NCBI GenBank assembly: GCA_016841525.1
Contig: JAENYZ010000003.1
Coordinates: 1-64,000, forward strand
DNA from: Anaerolineaceae bacterium
GTDB taxonomy: Bacteria; Chloroflexota; Anaerolineae; Anaerolineales; Anaerolineaceae
Direction: 5' to 3'
Length of the DNA: 64,000 nt
The translations under genes and the position numbers were made by a program. Below are positions 33,882 to 42,102 of this stretch, piece after piece (position 1 is the first letter of the stretch; every line of letters begins with the position of its first letter). Under the pieces are notes generated by a model that was not told where the DNA came from, did no database searches, and saw only the letters and a list, made by a program, of their open reading frames with translations.

Positions 33882-36149
33882 ATGGAGAAAATTAACGCCC
33901 TGATATCAAAAATGACACTGGAAGAAAAAGCTGCTCTGTGCACAGGTGCCAGCGCGTGGACAACGGTAGGGATAGACCGCCTTAACATCCCGTCCATATT
34001 CATGGTTGACGGCCCGCATGGCGTACGACGGGTTAAAGATGAATTCGACATGTCTGAAAAAAGTCGCCCGGCGACATGTTTCCCAACTGCCGCCTGTGCA
34101 TCTGCAACCTGGAATACGGATTTGATCCGCCAGATGGGTGAAGCCATGGCGGAAGAGGCTCATGCTTTTGATGTGGATATCCTTTTAGGTCCGGGCGTCA
34201 ACATCAAGCGCACCCCGCTTGGCGGTAGAAACTTTGAATATTATTCCGAAGATCCATTCCTTTCTGGCAAGATGGCTGTCAGCCTGATAAAGGGCATCCA
34301 GAGCAAAGGGGTCGGCACTTCCCTCAAGCATTTCGCCGCCAATAACCAGGAATATCAACGATTCAGCATTGATGCAAAAATTGATGAGCGCACATTTAGG
34401 GAAATTTATTTATATGCCTTTGAAATCGCTGTGAAAGAAGCCAAACCCTGGACGGTGATGTGCGCCTACAATAAAATCAATGGAGACTATTGTTCTGAAC
34501 ATCACCAACTGCTGGTTGACATCTTGAAAGACGAATGGGGCTTCGAGGGTTTCGTCGTCTCTGATTGGGGCGCTGTTCATGACCGAGTCAAGTCACTAAA
34601 AGGCGGGTTGGACCTTGAAATGCCGGGTCCGCAAGATCGGCGTGTAAAAGCCGTTGTGGAAGCCGTCAAATCTGGTGATTTGGAGGTTGAAATACTGGAT
34701 GAAGCTGTGAGGCGCATTTTGAGAAACGTGTTCAAAGCCCAGGAGGTAGAAAGGAATCGCTCATTTGACAAGGAAGCCCACCACGCCTTAGCCAGGGAGA
34801 TCGCCTCAGAAGGCATCGTTTTGCTCAAGAACGATGGCATTCTACCGCTGAAAGGTGGGGAGCAAATCGCAGTCATCGGTCATTCTGCTGTAGAGCCGCG
34901 CTACCAGGGCGGCGGCAGTTCAAATATCAACCCTATCCAACTGGATATACCGTTGGATGAAATAAAAAGGCATGCCGGTGACGGCAGGGTCGTTTACGCA
35001 CAGGGGGATACCGGGCAGGATACCTTTGACCAATCCCTGATTGACGAAGCTGTCGAAGCTGCAAAATCAGCGGATTTGGCTCTGCTCATTTTAGCCCTCC
35101 CTGCGTCAATTGAATCCGAAGGCTATGACAAGGAGAATCTAAACCTGACACAGCAGCAAATCTCACTGGTACAGGCTGTCTCCAAAGCACAGCCTGAATC
35201 CGTGGTCATCTTGAACACCGGATCGGCTGTTGCCATGAACAATTGGATCGATGATGTCAAGGTCGTACTCCAGGCGTGGTTGATGGGCCAGGCAGGCGCT
35301 GGCGCGATTGCGGATATCCTCTTCGGAAAAACAAACCCCAGCGGAAAACTCGCTGAGACTTTCCCCATCAAACTGGAAGATACACCAGCATTTATCAACT
35401 TCCCCGGTGATGCCGGCGAGGTCCGCTATGGTGAAGGTTTATATGTTGGTTATCGCTATTACGATGCCAAAAAGATGCCCGTCCAATTTCCCTTTGGATT
35501 TGGGTTGAGCTACACCACATTCGATTACAGCAATTTACAGGTTGCTGAGGCTTTCACAGACATCGATGGGCTGACCATTTCCGTTGATGTGACCAACACA
35601 GGAGATGTTGCTGGAAAGGAGATCGTCCAGGTTTATGTTCATGACCATGAAGCTTCACTCAGCCGACCAATAAAGGAGTTGAAGGGCTTTGCAAAGGTTG
35701 AGTTAGCACCTGGCGAGACAAAAACAGTTTCTGTTTCCTTGGGTTTTCGGTCCTTCGCCTTCTATCATCCAGATTACAAAAATTGGATCACAGAAGATGG
35801 CGATTTTGATATCCTGATCGGGGCATCCTCACAGGATATTCTCTTGCAAGCAACGACAAGGATGACATCAAGCCTCAAACTCCCCTGTGTTCTTGACCGG
35901 GAATCAACGCTCAAGGAATGGATTGCAGACCCTCGCGGCTATGCCGCCATCAAGCCCATGATACTTGAAATGCAAGCGATGTTTAACCAGGAATTTGATG
36001 CTGATGAAGGCATCGGGATGGACCCGATGGGTATGATCATGGATATGCGCCTGGACAACATCTTGATGTTCCAGCAGCATGCCCTTTCCAAGCCTGTGGA
36101 TGACATTGTTGATGGATTTTTACGGGAAGCGCATGGTATGGAAGGGTAA
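33882..36149 (+). CDS. bglX: Cytoplasmic beta-glucosidase, GH3
   Basis: This 755-residue three-domain GH3 beta-glucosidase has no signal peptide: barrel (1-300) with nucleophile Asp228 in GFVVSDWGAVHDR, alpha/beta sandwich with SEGIVLLKNDGILPLKGGE and ASIESEGYDKENLNL, and a fibronectin-like third domain starting near 560 (VDVTNTGDVAGKEIVQVYV). A C-terminal tail of about 85 Met-rich residues follows that domain. It hydrolyses the remaining beta-glucosides from the imported oligosaccharides to glucose. It lies 212 bases after the cupin gene, across a palindromic repeat, so it may have its own promoter. A GAGG ribosome site precedes the ATG. The symbol is approximate, since E. coli BglX is secreted. 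Confidence 0.92.
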   Translation: MEKINALISKMTLEEKAALCTGASAWTTVGIDRLNIPSIFMVDGPHGVRRVKDEFDMSEKSRPATCFPTAACASATWNTDLIRQMGEAMAEEAHAFDVDILLGPGVNIKRTPLGGRNFEYYSEDPFLSGKMAVSLIKGIQSKGVGTSLKHFAANNQEYQRFSIDAKIDERTFREIYLYAFEIAVKEAKPWTVMCAYNKINGDYCSEHHQLLVDILKDEWGFEGFVVSDWGAVHDRVKSLKGGLDLEMPGPQDRRVKAVVEAVKSGDLEVEILDEAVRRILRNVFKAQEVERNRSFDKEAHHALAREIASEGIVLLKNDGILPLKGGEQIAVIGHSAVEPRYQGGGSSNINPIQLDIPLDEIKRHAGDGRVVYAQGDTGQDTFDQSLIDEAVEAAKSADLALLILALPASIESEGYDKENLNLTQQQISLVQAVSKAQPESVVILNTGSAVAMNNWIDDVKVVLQAWLMGQAGAGAIADILFGKTNPSGKLAETFPIKLEDTPAFINFPGDAGEVRYGEGLYVGYRYYDAKKMPVQFPFGFGLSYTTFDYSNLQVAEAFTDIDGLTISVDVTNTGDVAGKEIVQVYVHDHEASLSRPIKELKGFAKVELAPGETKTVSVSLGFRSFAFYHPDYKNWITEDGDFDILIGASSQDILLQATTRMTSSLKLPCVLDRESTLKEWIADPRGYAAIKPMILEMQAMFNQEFDADEGIGMDPMGMIMDMRLDNILMFQQHALSKPVDDIVDGFLREAHGMEG

Positions 36150-36184
36150 CAAAGTAATTTTGTCTTATTTATTTAAACAAATTA

Positions 36185-36213
36185 AACTGACGGCGGTATT
36201 TTCGCCGTCAGTT
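36185..36213 (+). terminator. Terminator at the end of the beta-glucan locus
   Basis: An eleven-pair stem with arms AACTGACGGCG and CGCCGTCAGTT and a seven-base loop lies 35 bases after the cytoplasmic GH3 stop. The T run is short (TTATTCATT), so it is a moderate terminator. Confidence 0.7.
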
Positions 36214-36285
36214 ATTCATTATCTGGAAGAAATGGACAATATTAAACTGGCTCTAAATTTCCGCTATTCCAAAAGCATTGACCTT

Positions 36286-36392
36286 CCGGAGCGCGGGTTT
36301 TAACCCGCAGCGGAACAATGATCTGTAATGATTATCGGAATATGCAGATTATTTTGTATTTGCAAAATTTGCGGACTGAAGTTCGCGCTCCA
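36286..36392. repeat. Paired-hairpin dispersed element, copy 2
   Basis: This is a 107-base element with the same ends as the one at 9622-9729. CCGGAGCGCGGG with the palindrome GCGGGTTTTAACCCGC is on the left, and GCGGACTGAAGTTCGC ending in GCGCTCC is on the right. Its right end abuts, within three bases, a truncated copy of the 3' end of the methyltransferase gene at 36670, so the element sits exactly at the breakpoint. Confidence 0.62.
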
Positions 36393-36394
36393 GA

Positions 36395-36486
36395 GAATTA
36401 TAGAGGAGCGATACCTAGAAGCATGGTTTGGTGAAGATTATAAAAAGTCCCAGGCTGATACCTGGCGATTGATTCCTTACATCTGG
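36395..36486 (+). pseudogene. Truncated 3' copy of the isoprenylcysteine methyltransferase-like gene
   Basis: These 92 bases encode IIEERYLEAWFGEDYKK followed by QADTWRLIPYIW-type sequence, matching 27 of 30 residues at the C-terminus of the intact gene at 36670-37251. The stop codon of the parent is changed (TGG CAA instead of TGG TGA). Nothing of the first 160 codons remains; instead a repeat element ends three bases before. This is a decayed tandem duplicate. Confidence 0.85.
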
Positions 36487-36514
36487 CAAAAAAATGAGTT
36501 CCAAAAGATTTGCC

Positions 36515-36542
36515 GTAGAGTCACGGCACGCCATGCCCTTAC
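36515..36542. repeat. Degenerate palindromic repeat (GTAGGGGC-type)
   Basis: The arms GTAGAGTCACGGC and GCCATGCCCTTAC are an imperfect version of the perfect palindrome at 9751-9778. It lies between the gene fragment and the intact methyltransferase gene. Confidence 0.5.
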
Positions 36543-36669
36543 ATCTTTAAAGACTGAAAGCAGTCATTATTCTGCCGTCAGTCTTTTGTATAATAAATGT
36601 TGGATTGAACAAATTTTCATGGCATAATTGCTTTAAAAATTCAAGAGCCTATAAAAATCGGAGGGATAG

Positions 36670-37251
36670 ATGACACTTGTACAATTTTCACAATATATTG
36701 GATTGGGCGGCTTTATCCTTTGGGCCATTGTTGAGCGTGGTTTTCACCTGGCAAAACAAGAACAGGCACAGGGTGAAAAAGAATCACAATGGTCATTCTG
36801 GCTGATCAACCTATTCTGGTATGCAGCAATGTTCCTTGCCATTATGGATGTCTGGGGTTTGGAATGGACACTTTTTAAGAGCCCGCTTCTGGGATTGCGA
36901 ATAATTGGCATTCTTTTAATCCTCCTCGGCATTACCATTCGCATCCTGTCACGTAAAGTTTTGGGGAGACAATTCAGTGTACATGTGGAAACATCTGACG
37001 AACATACCCTGATCACCGAGGGGATCTATCGCCGTTTACGCCATCCTGCGTATCTGGGATTGCTGTGCTTATTTGTGGGGATTCCATTAGCCCTTGGCAG
37101 TTGGGGGGGATTCATCATTGCTTTGGTTGGAGGCATTCCTTCAATCGTATTTCGGATAATTATCGAAGAACAATTCTTAGAAGCGTGGTTTGGTGAAGAT
37201 TATAAAAAATACCAGGCTGATACCTGGCGATTGATTCCATACATCTGGTGA
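36670..37251 (+). CDS. Isoprenylcysteine carboxyl methyltransferase-like membrane protein (ICMT/PEMT)
   Basis: This 193-residue integral membrane methyltransferase has about five helices and the family's SAM-binding C-terminal part: TEGIYRRLRHPAYLG near residue 120, then a helix pair and RIIIEEQFLEAWFGEDYKKYQ. Eukaryotic members methylate prenylated cysteines; bacterial ones probably methylate small hydrophobic substrates or lipids, and the substrate is not known. GGAGGG gives a strong ribosome site. A truncated copy of its last 30 codons lies 180 bases upstream. It is convergent with the MFS gene at 37320, with a GC-rich hairpin between them. Confidence 0.9.
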   Translation: MTLVQFSQYIGLGGFILWAIVERGFHLAKQEQAQGEKESQWSFWLINLFWYAAMFLAIMDVWGLEWTLFKSPLLGLRIIGILLILLGITIRILSRKVLGRQFSVHVETSDEHTLITEGIYRRLRHPAYLGLLCLFVGIPLALGSWGGFIIALVGGIPSIVFRIIIEEQFLEAWFGEDYKKYQADTWRLIPYIW

Positions 37252-37292
37252 ATTACGCGAGGGAAGGGTGTCAACATTTACCCACGCCCTGC

Positions 37293-37312
37293 CCCCTCCC
37301 TAAAAGGAGGGG
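37293..37312. terminator. Possible bidirectional hairpin between convergent genes
   Basis: The arms CCCCTCC and GGAGGGG form a short GC-rich stem between the convergent methyltransferase and MFS genes. A-rich sequence to the right would give a few U residues on the minus strand. It is a weak candidate terminator. Confidence 0.4.
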
Positions 37313-37319
37313 AAAAGGC

Positions 37320-38477
37320 TTAGTCCACCTTGACCTGTGTCATTAAACCCGCTGCCAGGGCATTCAATGCGACCGCTGCCAGGCAGCACAACCAAAAACT
37401 GATGCCATATAAACCCGGTGCGATCAAATCACCAAGCATACGCCCCAGGGAAAAGCCGGCGACCGTTGCGGCAATCATGGTCGCCCTTGCAGAAGGCACC
37501 ACTTCGCTCATCAACGTCAGGGCACTCACCAACACGATCTCAAAAGAAATATAAAACAAACCCAATCCAGCCAATGCCCAGGCTAAAACCCCATCGGTCA
37601 GGGGCAGCAGAAGGGCTGCCAGGCTGTTAACACCCAAAAATATCCAAATCACACGCCGTTTCCCGATGGCATCCAACCATACTGCAGAAAAGACCTCGCC
37701 GCTTAGTTCTGAAACACCAATGACCACAGATGCGATTGCCAGTGCCGCAAAATTGAGCCCAAACTGGTCTTCGATCCACACACCAAAGATCAAATTAACC
37801 GTTTCGTTGGCGCCTGTAAAAAGAATGCCGGCGAGTAAACCTGCCAAAGCAGGCCATGTCCGCAATATCCGCCGAAAATTCTGCTTGATGTTATTTCCTT
37901 CAGTACTTTGAATACGATTGGACGGCAGGATCCAGGCAAATAAGAGGAAGAGCAAAACCCCAATAATTGTGAAAATCAAGAATGGTGTTACCCAGGTAAA
38001 GGATTCTAGCAGGAGGCCCACCAGTGGGATACCTCCAATAAAGGCTAAAGCCCAGCTTAATTCTGTGATTGCCAGCACCCGACCGCGTTTTTCAAAGGGT
38101 ACATTGTCACCCAGGTAGGCATTCAGCGAGGGGATAAAAACCCCATTCCCCAGCAGAACCAGGGATGTGCCAGCTATAAAGCCCCAGAAATTTGGGAATA
38201 TCCCAACTACACCGCTCCCTGCTGTGAACAAGCCTACACCCAACAAAATCCCTGTCTTACGATCGTGGGTATCCGCGATTGTAGCTAAAAACGGACCAAA
38301 CACACCCAAAAAAGATCGAACGGAAAATGCAATGGCAAGGCTCGCAGTTGCCACGCCCATTTCCTTAGCAAAAACCGGCAGAAAAGGATACACCATTCGG
38401 TAATTGGTGTTGATGATCGTACGCGCTAGGGTAAACAGGAATAGATGAAACTTGACCTTGATCGATGAAATTGACAT
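37320..38477 (-). CDS. MFS transporter
   Basis: This 385-residue major facilitator protein has twelve predicted helices. It contains the loop ADTHDRKTGILLGVG between helices 2 and 3 (a relaxed form of the MFS motif A) and FEKRGRVLAITELSWALAFIGG between helices 4 and 5, typical of drug:H+ antiporter-like members. The substrate is unknown. ATG 38477 is chosen; a GTG six codons earlier overlaps a TATAAT that could be its promoter. It is divergent from the DUF4332 gene and not part of an operon. Confidence 0.85.
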   Translation of the reverse strand: MSISSIKVKFHLFLFTLARTIINTNYRMVYPFLPVFAKEMGVATASLAIAFSVRSFLGVFGPFLATIADTHDRKTGILLGVGLFTAGSGVVGIFPNFWGFIAGTSLVLLGNGVFIPSLNAYLGDNVPFEKRGRVLAITELSWALAFIGGIPLVGLLLESFTWVTPFLIFTIIGVLLFLLFAWILPSNRIQSTEGNNIKQNFRRILRTWPALAGLLAGILFTGANETVNLIFGVWIEDQFGLNFAALAIASVVIGVSELSGEVFSAVWLDAIGKRRVIWIFLGVNSLAALLLPLTDGVLAWALAGLGLFYISFEIVLVSALTLMSEVVPSARATMIAATVAGFSLGRMLGDLIAPGLYGISFWLCCLAAVALNALAAGLMTQVKVD

Positions 38478-38651
38478 AACCCTGCTATTATACACCTAAG
38501 CTGGGGGGTAGCTTGAAAACTGGACAAGACCTGTCAAAATAAGTAATAGTAATATATAATCAAATTACGGATCGTTGATCAAAGGATTAACATCCTTCCC
38601 TTTGGTATATTTCGGGGACTGTTAAACCAACCATATATAAAGGAGAGTTTT

Positions 38652-39056
38652 ATGGCAAAAATTATTGATATTGAAGGCATTGGACCGGCATACGCCCAAA
38701 AATTGACCGCTATTGGCATCAAAACAACCAATAAGCTGCTCAAAAAAGGCGGCACCCCTAAAGGACGCGAAGAGCTGGCAAAAGAGACCGGCATCAGCGG
38801 CGACCTGATTTTGGAATGGGTCAATCATGCTGACCTTTATCGGATCAAGGGCGTTGCAGAAGAATATTCCGACCTTTTGGAAGAAGCTGGTGTAGACACA
38901 GTGCCAGAGCTTGCGCAGCGCAATCCTGAGAACCTGTATGCAAAACTTGTTGAGGTCAACGACATGAAAAAGCTCGTCCGCCAGCTGCCCTCACAACGAC
39001 AGGTTGCCGATTGGGTCGAACAAGCCAAAGCTTTGCCACGACAAATTCACTACTAA
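38652..39056 (+). CDS. DUF4332 domain protein (helix-hairpin-helix-like)
   Basis: This 134-residue protein starts IIDIEGIGPAYAQKLTAIGIKTTNKLLKKG and repeats the idea with IKGVAEEYSDLLEEAGVDTVPELAQRN: two helix-hairpin-helix-like motifs, as in DUF4332. Such motifs bind DNA non-specifically in repair proteins and polymerases, and the domain is common in cyanobacteria and Chloroflexota. It ends with LPSQRQVADWVEQAKAL. A strong AAAGGAGAG site precedes the ATG. It is a single gene followed by a hairpin at 39091. Its role is unknown; DNA or RNA binding is inferred. Confidence 0.85.
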   Translation: MAKIIDIEGIGPAYAQKLTAIGIKTTNKLLKKGGTPKGREELAKETGISGDLILEWVNHADLYRIKGVAEEYSDLLEEAGVDTVPELAQRNPENLYAKLVEVNDMKKLVRQLPSQRQVADWVEQAKALPRQIHY

Positions 39057-39090
39057 AGCCCTTTGTTTTAATCAAAGATAACGATAACTT

Positions 39091-39129
39091 CCACCCCCTG
39101 GCCAATAAGCAAAAGGTCAGGGGGGTTGG
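39091..39129 (+). terminator. Hairpin after the DUF4332 gene
   Basis: The arms CCACCCCCTGGCC and GGTCAGGGGGGTTGG form a long GC-rich stem with an eleven-base loop, 35 bases after the stop. There is no T run, so termination would be weak or factor-dependent. Confidence 0.5.
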
Positions 39130-39235
39130 ATTAACGAGGGCTGCATTTTTCGATAAGCAAACTTGCTGATATAATCCCCTTTAAATGTCTATCAAACACC
39201 GAAAACACTGACCCAATTCAAGGGGATCAACTAAG

Positions 39236-41071
39236 ATGACTGCTCTGAAAAATAATGCATTCTTAAAAGTCCTTTCGCTGCTAATTATTTTTAGCCTTGC
39301 TGCAGCTTGCTCACTGCAGGTCTCAACTGTCGAGCCCCTTCCTTCAATGACTCAGACGTTATCTGCCGAAGAGGCTAAACCTACTTCTACAGATATCCCG
39401 GAGCTTACAGGAACACTTGAACCAACAAAAACATCTGAACCTCTAAATCTGTTTCTACCTGAACCCATACCATCTGGCATCATCAACAGCGAATTCCCCA
39501 TCACTTATAAACGATCCTATCAATCCAATACCTTGTGGTTCGGCCATACATCACAAGCACCCCAGGGAGAAATCTTGCACACAACAGATTGGATTTATGC
39601 CCTGGCAGCGCCCTTCCCTACCATCATTGACGACCTGTCCAGTGAAGACTTCCAGGACTTGTGGTTTGGGGGATGGGACTGGCAGGATTTTTCATCCTCA
39701 TCCAACATATCAATTGCTACTATATCTGAGGATGAATACGAGCGATTAAGGGCAGAGTTGTTGAGCATGCTCCCCTTCAAGGTACTCTATGTTCCCGAAA
39801 CAATCGCTGGTGTTATGAAAAACAGATGGGGTTATCCAGATGAAACATTAGTGAAAATTGTAGAAACCATTCCCGACCCCGACACCCTTTGGGAGGAGAA
39901 TGCCTGGGCAATCATCCCCTTTGATGATTTAGACCCAAAACTCAAGGTGATCAGCATTGATGGCATATCACCGCTATTCAAGAACTTCCAGGTTTCAGAC
40001 TATCCCCTCAACATGCGATACCAGCTGATTAAAGAACAGCATCTAATAGCATCTCTCAACGCACAGGATTTAGAATCCATCATCTCAGCCATTCAAACCA
40101 CCAACCGTGACCCGGATAAAATGACCACCCTGGTTATGACAGGTGTAACAGCCCTGGTGAGAGCAACCGCATACCGCATGGAAATCAACGGTGTGACATA
40201 CCCGGGTGAAGCGATCGCTGATTGGCTGCGTGAAGCAGACATCACCCACATCAGCAATGAAGTTTCATTTTATGAGGATTGTCCCTTCCCGGATCCGCAC
40301 AACCGGATGCTGTTTTTTTGCAGCAGCCCGGATTACATTGAACTCTTTGAATATGTGGGGGCGGACGTCATTGAGCTGACTGGCAATCATAATAATGACG
40401 CTTTGTACGTCTACGGCGAGGACGTTGTCCCCTTCACCCTGGACCTTTACGACCACTATGGTATGAGAACCTACGGCGGCGGACGCAATATTGGAGAAGC
40501 ACAAACCCCCACGATCATGGAACATAATGGCAACCGTATCGGTTTTATTGGGTGCAACGCACCCGGACCTGACTTTGCATGGGCAACAGAAACGAGCGGT
40601 GGAGCAGCACCCTGCGGCGATTATCAATGGATGACGAAAAAAATCCAGCAGCTCCGAGAGGATGGTGTTTTGCCCATTGCAACCCTGCAGTATTATGAAG
40701 ATTATTACAATTACCCTGAATCGCACCATATCCGGGATTTTGGTCTGCTGGCTGAAGCAGGTGCAGTGATCGTCAACGGCAGCCAGGCGCACCGACCAAA
40801 AGGTATGGCTTTTGAGAGCGGCGCTTTCATTGATTACGGACTTGGAAATTTATTTTTTGACCAGATGGGCGTGACGATCGAGGGCGAAAACATCCAGCAA
40901 ACAAGCTGGGAAGTGATCCAGCGCCACACCATCTACGAGGGTCATTTATTGAGCACCGAGCTGTTAACAGCAAAACTGCAAGATTATGCCAAGCCGCGCC
41001 CTATGACAGAGCGCGAGCGATCAGTATTCCTGGAAGAACTTTTCTCAGCAAGCAGCTGGATTTCGCGGTAA
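39236..41071 (+). CDS. CapA family lipoprotein (poly-gamma-glutamate/capsule-associated phosphoesterase-like)
   Basis: This 611-residue lipoprotein (LAAAC lipobox) has an N-terminal region of about 280 residues that I do not recognise, followed by a CapA-type metallophosphoesterase-like domain. In that domain ISNEVSFYEDCPFPDP replaces the usual NLE motif, and VGADVIELTGNHNNDALY, NRIGFIGCNAPGPDF, VIVNGSQAHRPKGMAFESGAFIDYGLGNLFFDQ give the conserved Asn-His and Gly-His-like sites. CapA proteins serve poly-gamma-glutamate anchoring or act as surface phosphoesterases. No capB or capC is nearby. A likely extended -10 TGATATAAT lies at 39167-39175. The MerR-B12 gene follows after 39 bases. Confidence 0.85.
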   Translation: MTALKNNAFLKVLSLLIIFSLAAACSLQVSTVEPLPSMTQTLSAEEAKPTSTDIPELTGTLEPTKTSEPLNLFLPEPIPSGIINSEFPITYKRSYQSNTLWFGHTSQAPQGEILHTTDWIYALAAPFPTIIDDLSSEDFQDLWFGGWDWQDFSSSSNISIATISEDEYERLRAELLSMLPFKVLYVPETIAGVMKNRWGYPDETLVKIVETIPDPDTLWEENAWAIIPFDDLDPKLKVISIDGISPLFKNFQVSDYPLNMRYQLIKEQHLIASLNAQDLESIISAIQTTNRDPDKMTTLVMTGVTALVRATAYRMEINGVTYPGEAIADWLREADITHISNEVSFYEDCPFPDPHNRMLFFCSSPDYIELFEYVGADVIELTGNHNNDALYVYGEDVVPFTLDLYDHYGMRTYGGGRNIGEAQTPTIMEHNGNRIGFIGCNAPGPDFAWATETSGGAAPCGDYQWMTKKIQQLREDGVLPIATLQYYEDYYNYPESHHIRDFGLLAEAGAVIVNGSQAHRPKGMAFESGAFIDYGLGNLFFDQMGVTIEGENIQQTSWEVIQRHTIYEGHLLSTELLTAKLQDYAKPRPMTERERSVFLEELFSASSWISR

Positions 41072-41110
41072 AATCGGTAATAGGATTGTCTAAGCTTTAA
41101 GGAAAAAACC

Positions 41111-42058
41111 ATGGTCTCAATTGCAGAATTTTCAAAAGATCCGAAGTACACCATCAAGGTTGTCAGCGAACGAAGTGGCGTGCGAACCGTCACCTTGCGC
41201 GCCTGGGAAAGGCGTTATGACCTGCTGGAACCAGAACGCCTCGACAATAATTACCGGCTGTATTCAGAAAGGGATATCGAGATCATTCGCTGGATCACCA
41301 ACCGCCTGGATGACGGGCTTTCGATCAGCAATGCCGTTCTGGAGTACAAAAACCTGCGAAAAAATGGACTGTGGCCTGAGGCGCTTCCCTCAGTATTACC
41401 CCCGGAACCATCCAAAAAACCCGGATTTTCCACAGAAGTATACGCAAAAAAATTGTTCACAGCACTGACCACCCGGAACGAAGCTGAAGCAAAACAAATC
41501 ATCGATTCCGTTCAGAGCATGTTCGATTTGAAAGTGATCTTTTTTGAGATCTTTTCCCCCTGTCTCTATGAAATCGGTGAAGCCTGGTACCGGGGCGAGA
41601 TCCGCATTGCTACAGAACATTATGCTTCTGCCTATATCCGCGGCATATTACTGAACTTGCTGCAAGCCTTCCCAATCTACAGCGCAGCCCCAACCCTCCT
41701 TGTCGGCTGCGGACCAGAAGAATTTCACGAGATCGCCTCATTAATGCTTGCTGTTTTATTACGCCGTGAAGGTTACCAGGTTGAGTTTTTGGGCCAGGAC
41801 CTGCCCGTCGATGACCTGGTGTTCTATGCAGAAGATACCGGTGCAGATATGGTCATTCTTTCTGTCAGCTCCGAGTTAAGCGCTCGACCGCTTTACAAGA
41901 TGCAAGCCATGTTGGACAATCTTCCCAAAAAACCTAAGCTTGGTTTTGGCGGGCGTTATTTCAATGCAAACATCAAGGAGCGGGATAAAATGGGGGGGAC
42001 TTTCCTTGGGGAAAGTTTAGATGATGCCATCCAAAACGTGCATGACATCCTGGACTGA
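41111..42058 (+). CDS. MerR-type regulator with cobalamin-binding domain, CarH/LitR-like
   Basis: This 315-residue protein combines a MerR helix-turn-helix (TIKVVSERSGVRTVTLRAWERRYDLLEPER, residues 14-43), a helical bundle and a B12-binding Rossmann domain. It has the light-sensor motif W-x9-E-H: Trp159, Glu169 and His170 in WYRGEIRIATEHYAS. The cobalamin ligand His206 lies in E-F-H-E-I-A, where the usual final Gly of E/DxHxxG is Ala. GQDLP follows, as in CarH. In CarH, adenosylcobalamin in the dark drives tetramer binding to DNA and light destroys it. No carotenoid genes are in the window. It lies 39 bases after the capA-like gene and may regulate it. Confidence 0.9.
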   Translation: MVSIAEFSKDPKYTIKVVSERSGVRTVTLRAWERRYDLLEPERLDNNYRLYSERDIEIIRWITNRLDDGLSISNAVLEYKNLRKNGLWPEALPSVLPPEPSKKPGFSTEVYAKKLFTALTTRNEAEAKQIIDSVQSMFDLKVIFFEIFSPCLYEIGEAWYRGEIRIATEHYASAYIRGILLNLLQAFPIYSAAPTLLVGCGPEEFHEIASLMLAVLLRREGYQVEFLGQDLPVDDLVFYAEDTGADMVILSVSSELSARPLYKMQAMLDNLPKKPKLGFGGRYFNANIKERDKMGGTFLGESLDDAIQNVHDILD

Positions 42059-42102
42059 GTTCAACTTCCTCTTTTTATTTTCTTAATGATTTTGCGGGGA
42101 AA

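Noticed and set aside
36547-36592. Hairpin with arms AAGACTGA and TCAGTCTT before the methyltransferase gene
   Set aside because: The loop is about 20 bases and no gene precedes it except a fragment, so calling it a terminator is not well supported.
36328-36627. Open frame of 99 codons between the glucan locus and the methyltransferase gene
   Set aside because: Its only recognisable part is the truncated methyltransferase C-terminus; the rest runs through repeat elements and a hairpin, so it is not a real gene.
42059-42102. Possible terminator between the convergent MerR-B12 and folP genes
   Set aside because: The gap is T-rich but I could not form a convincing stem in it.
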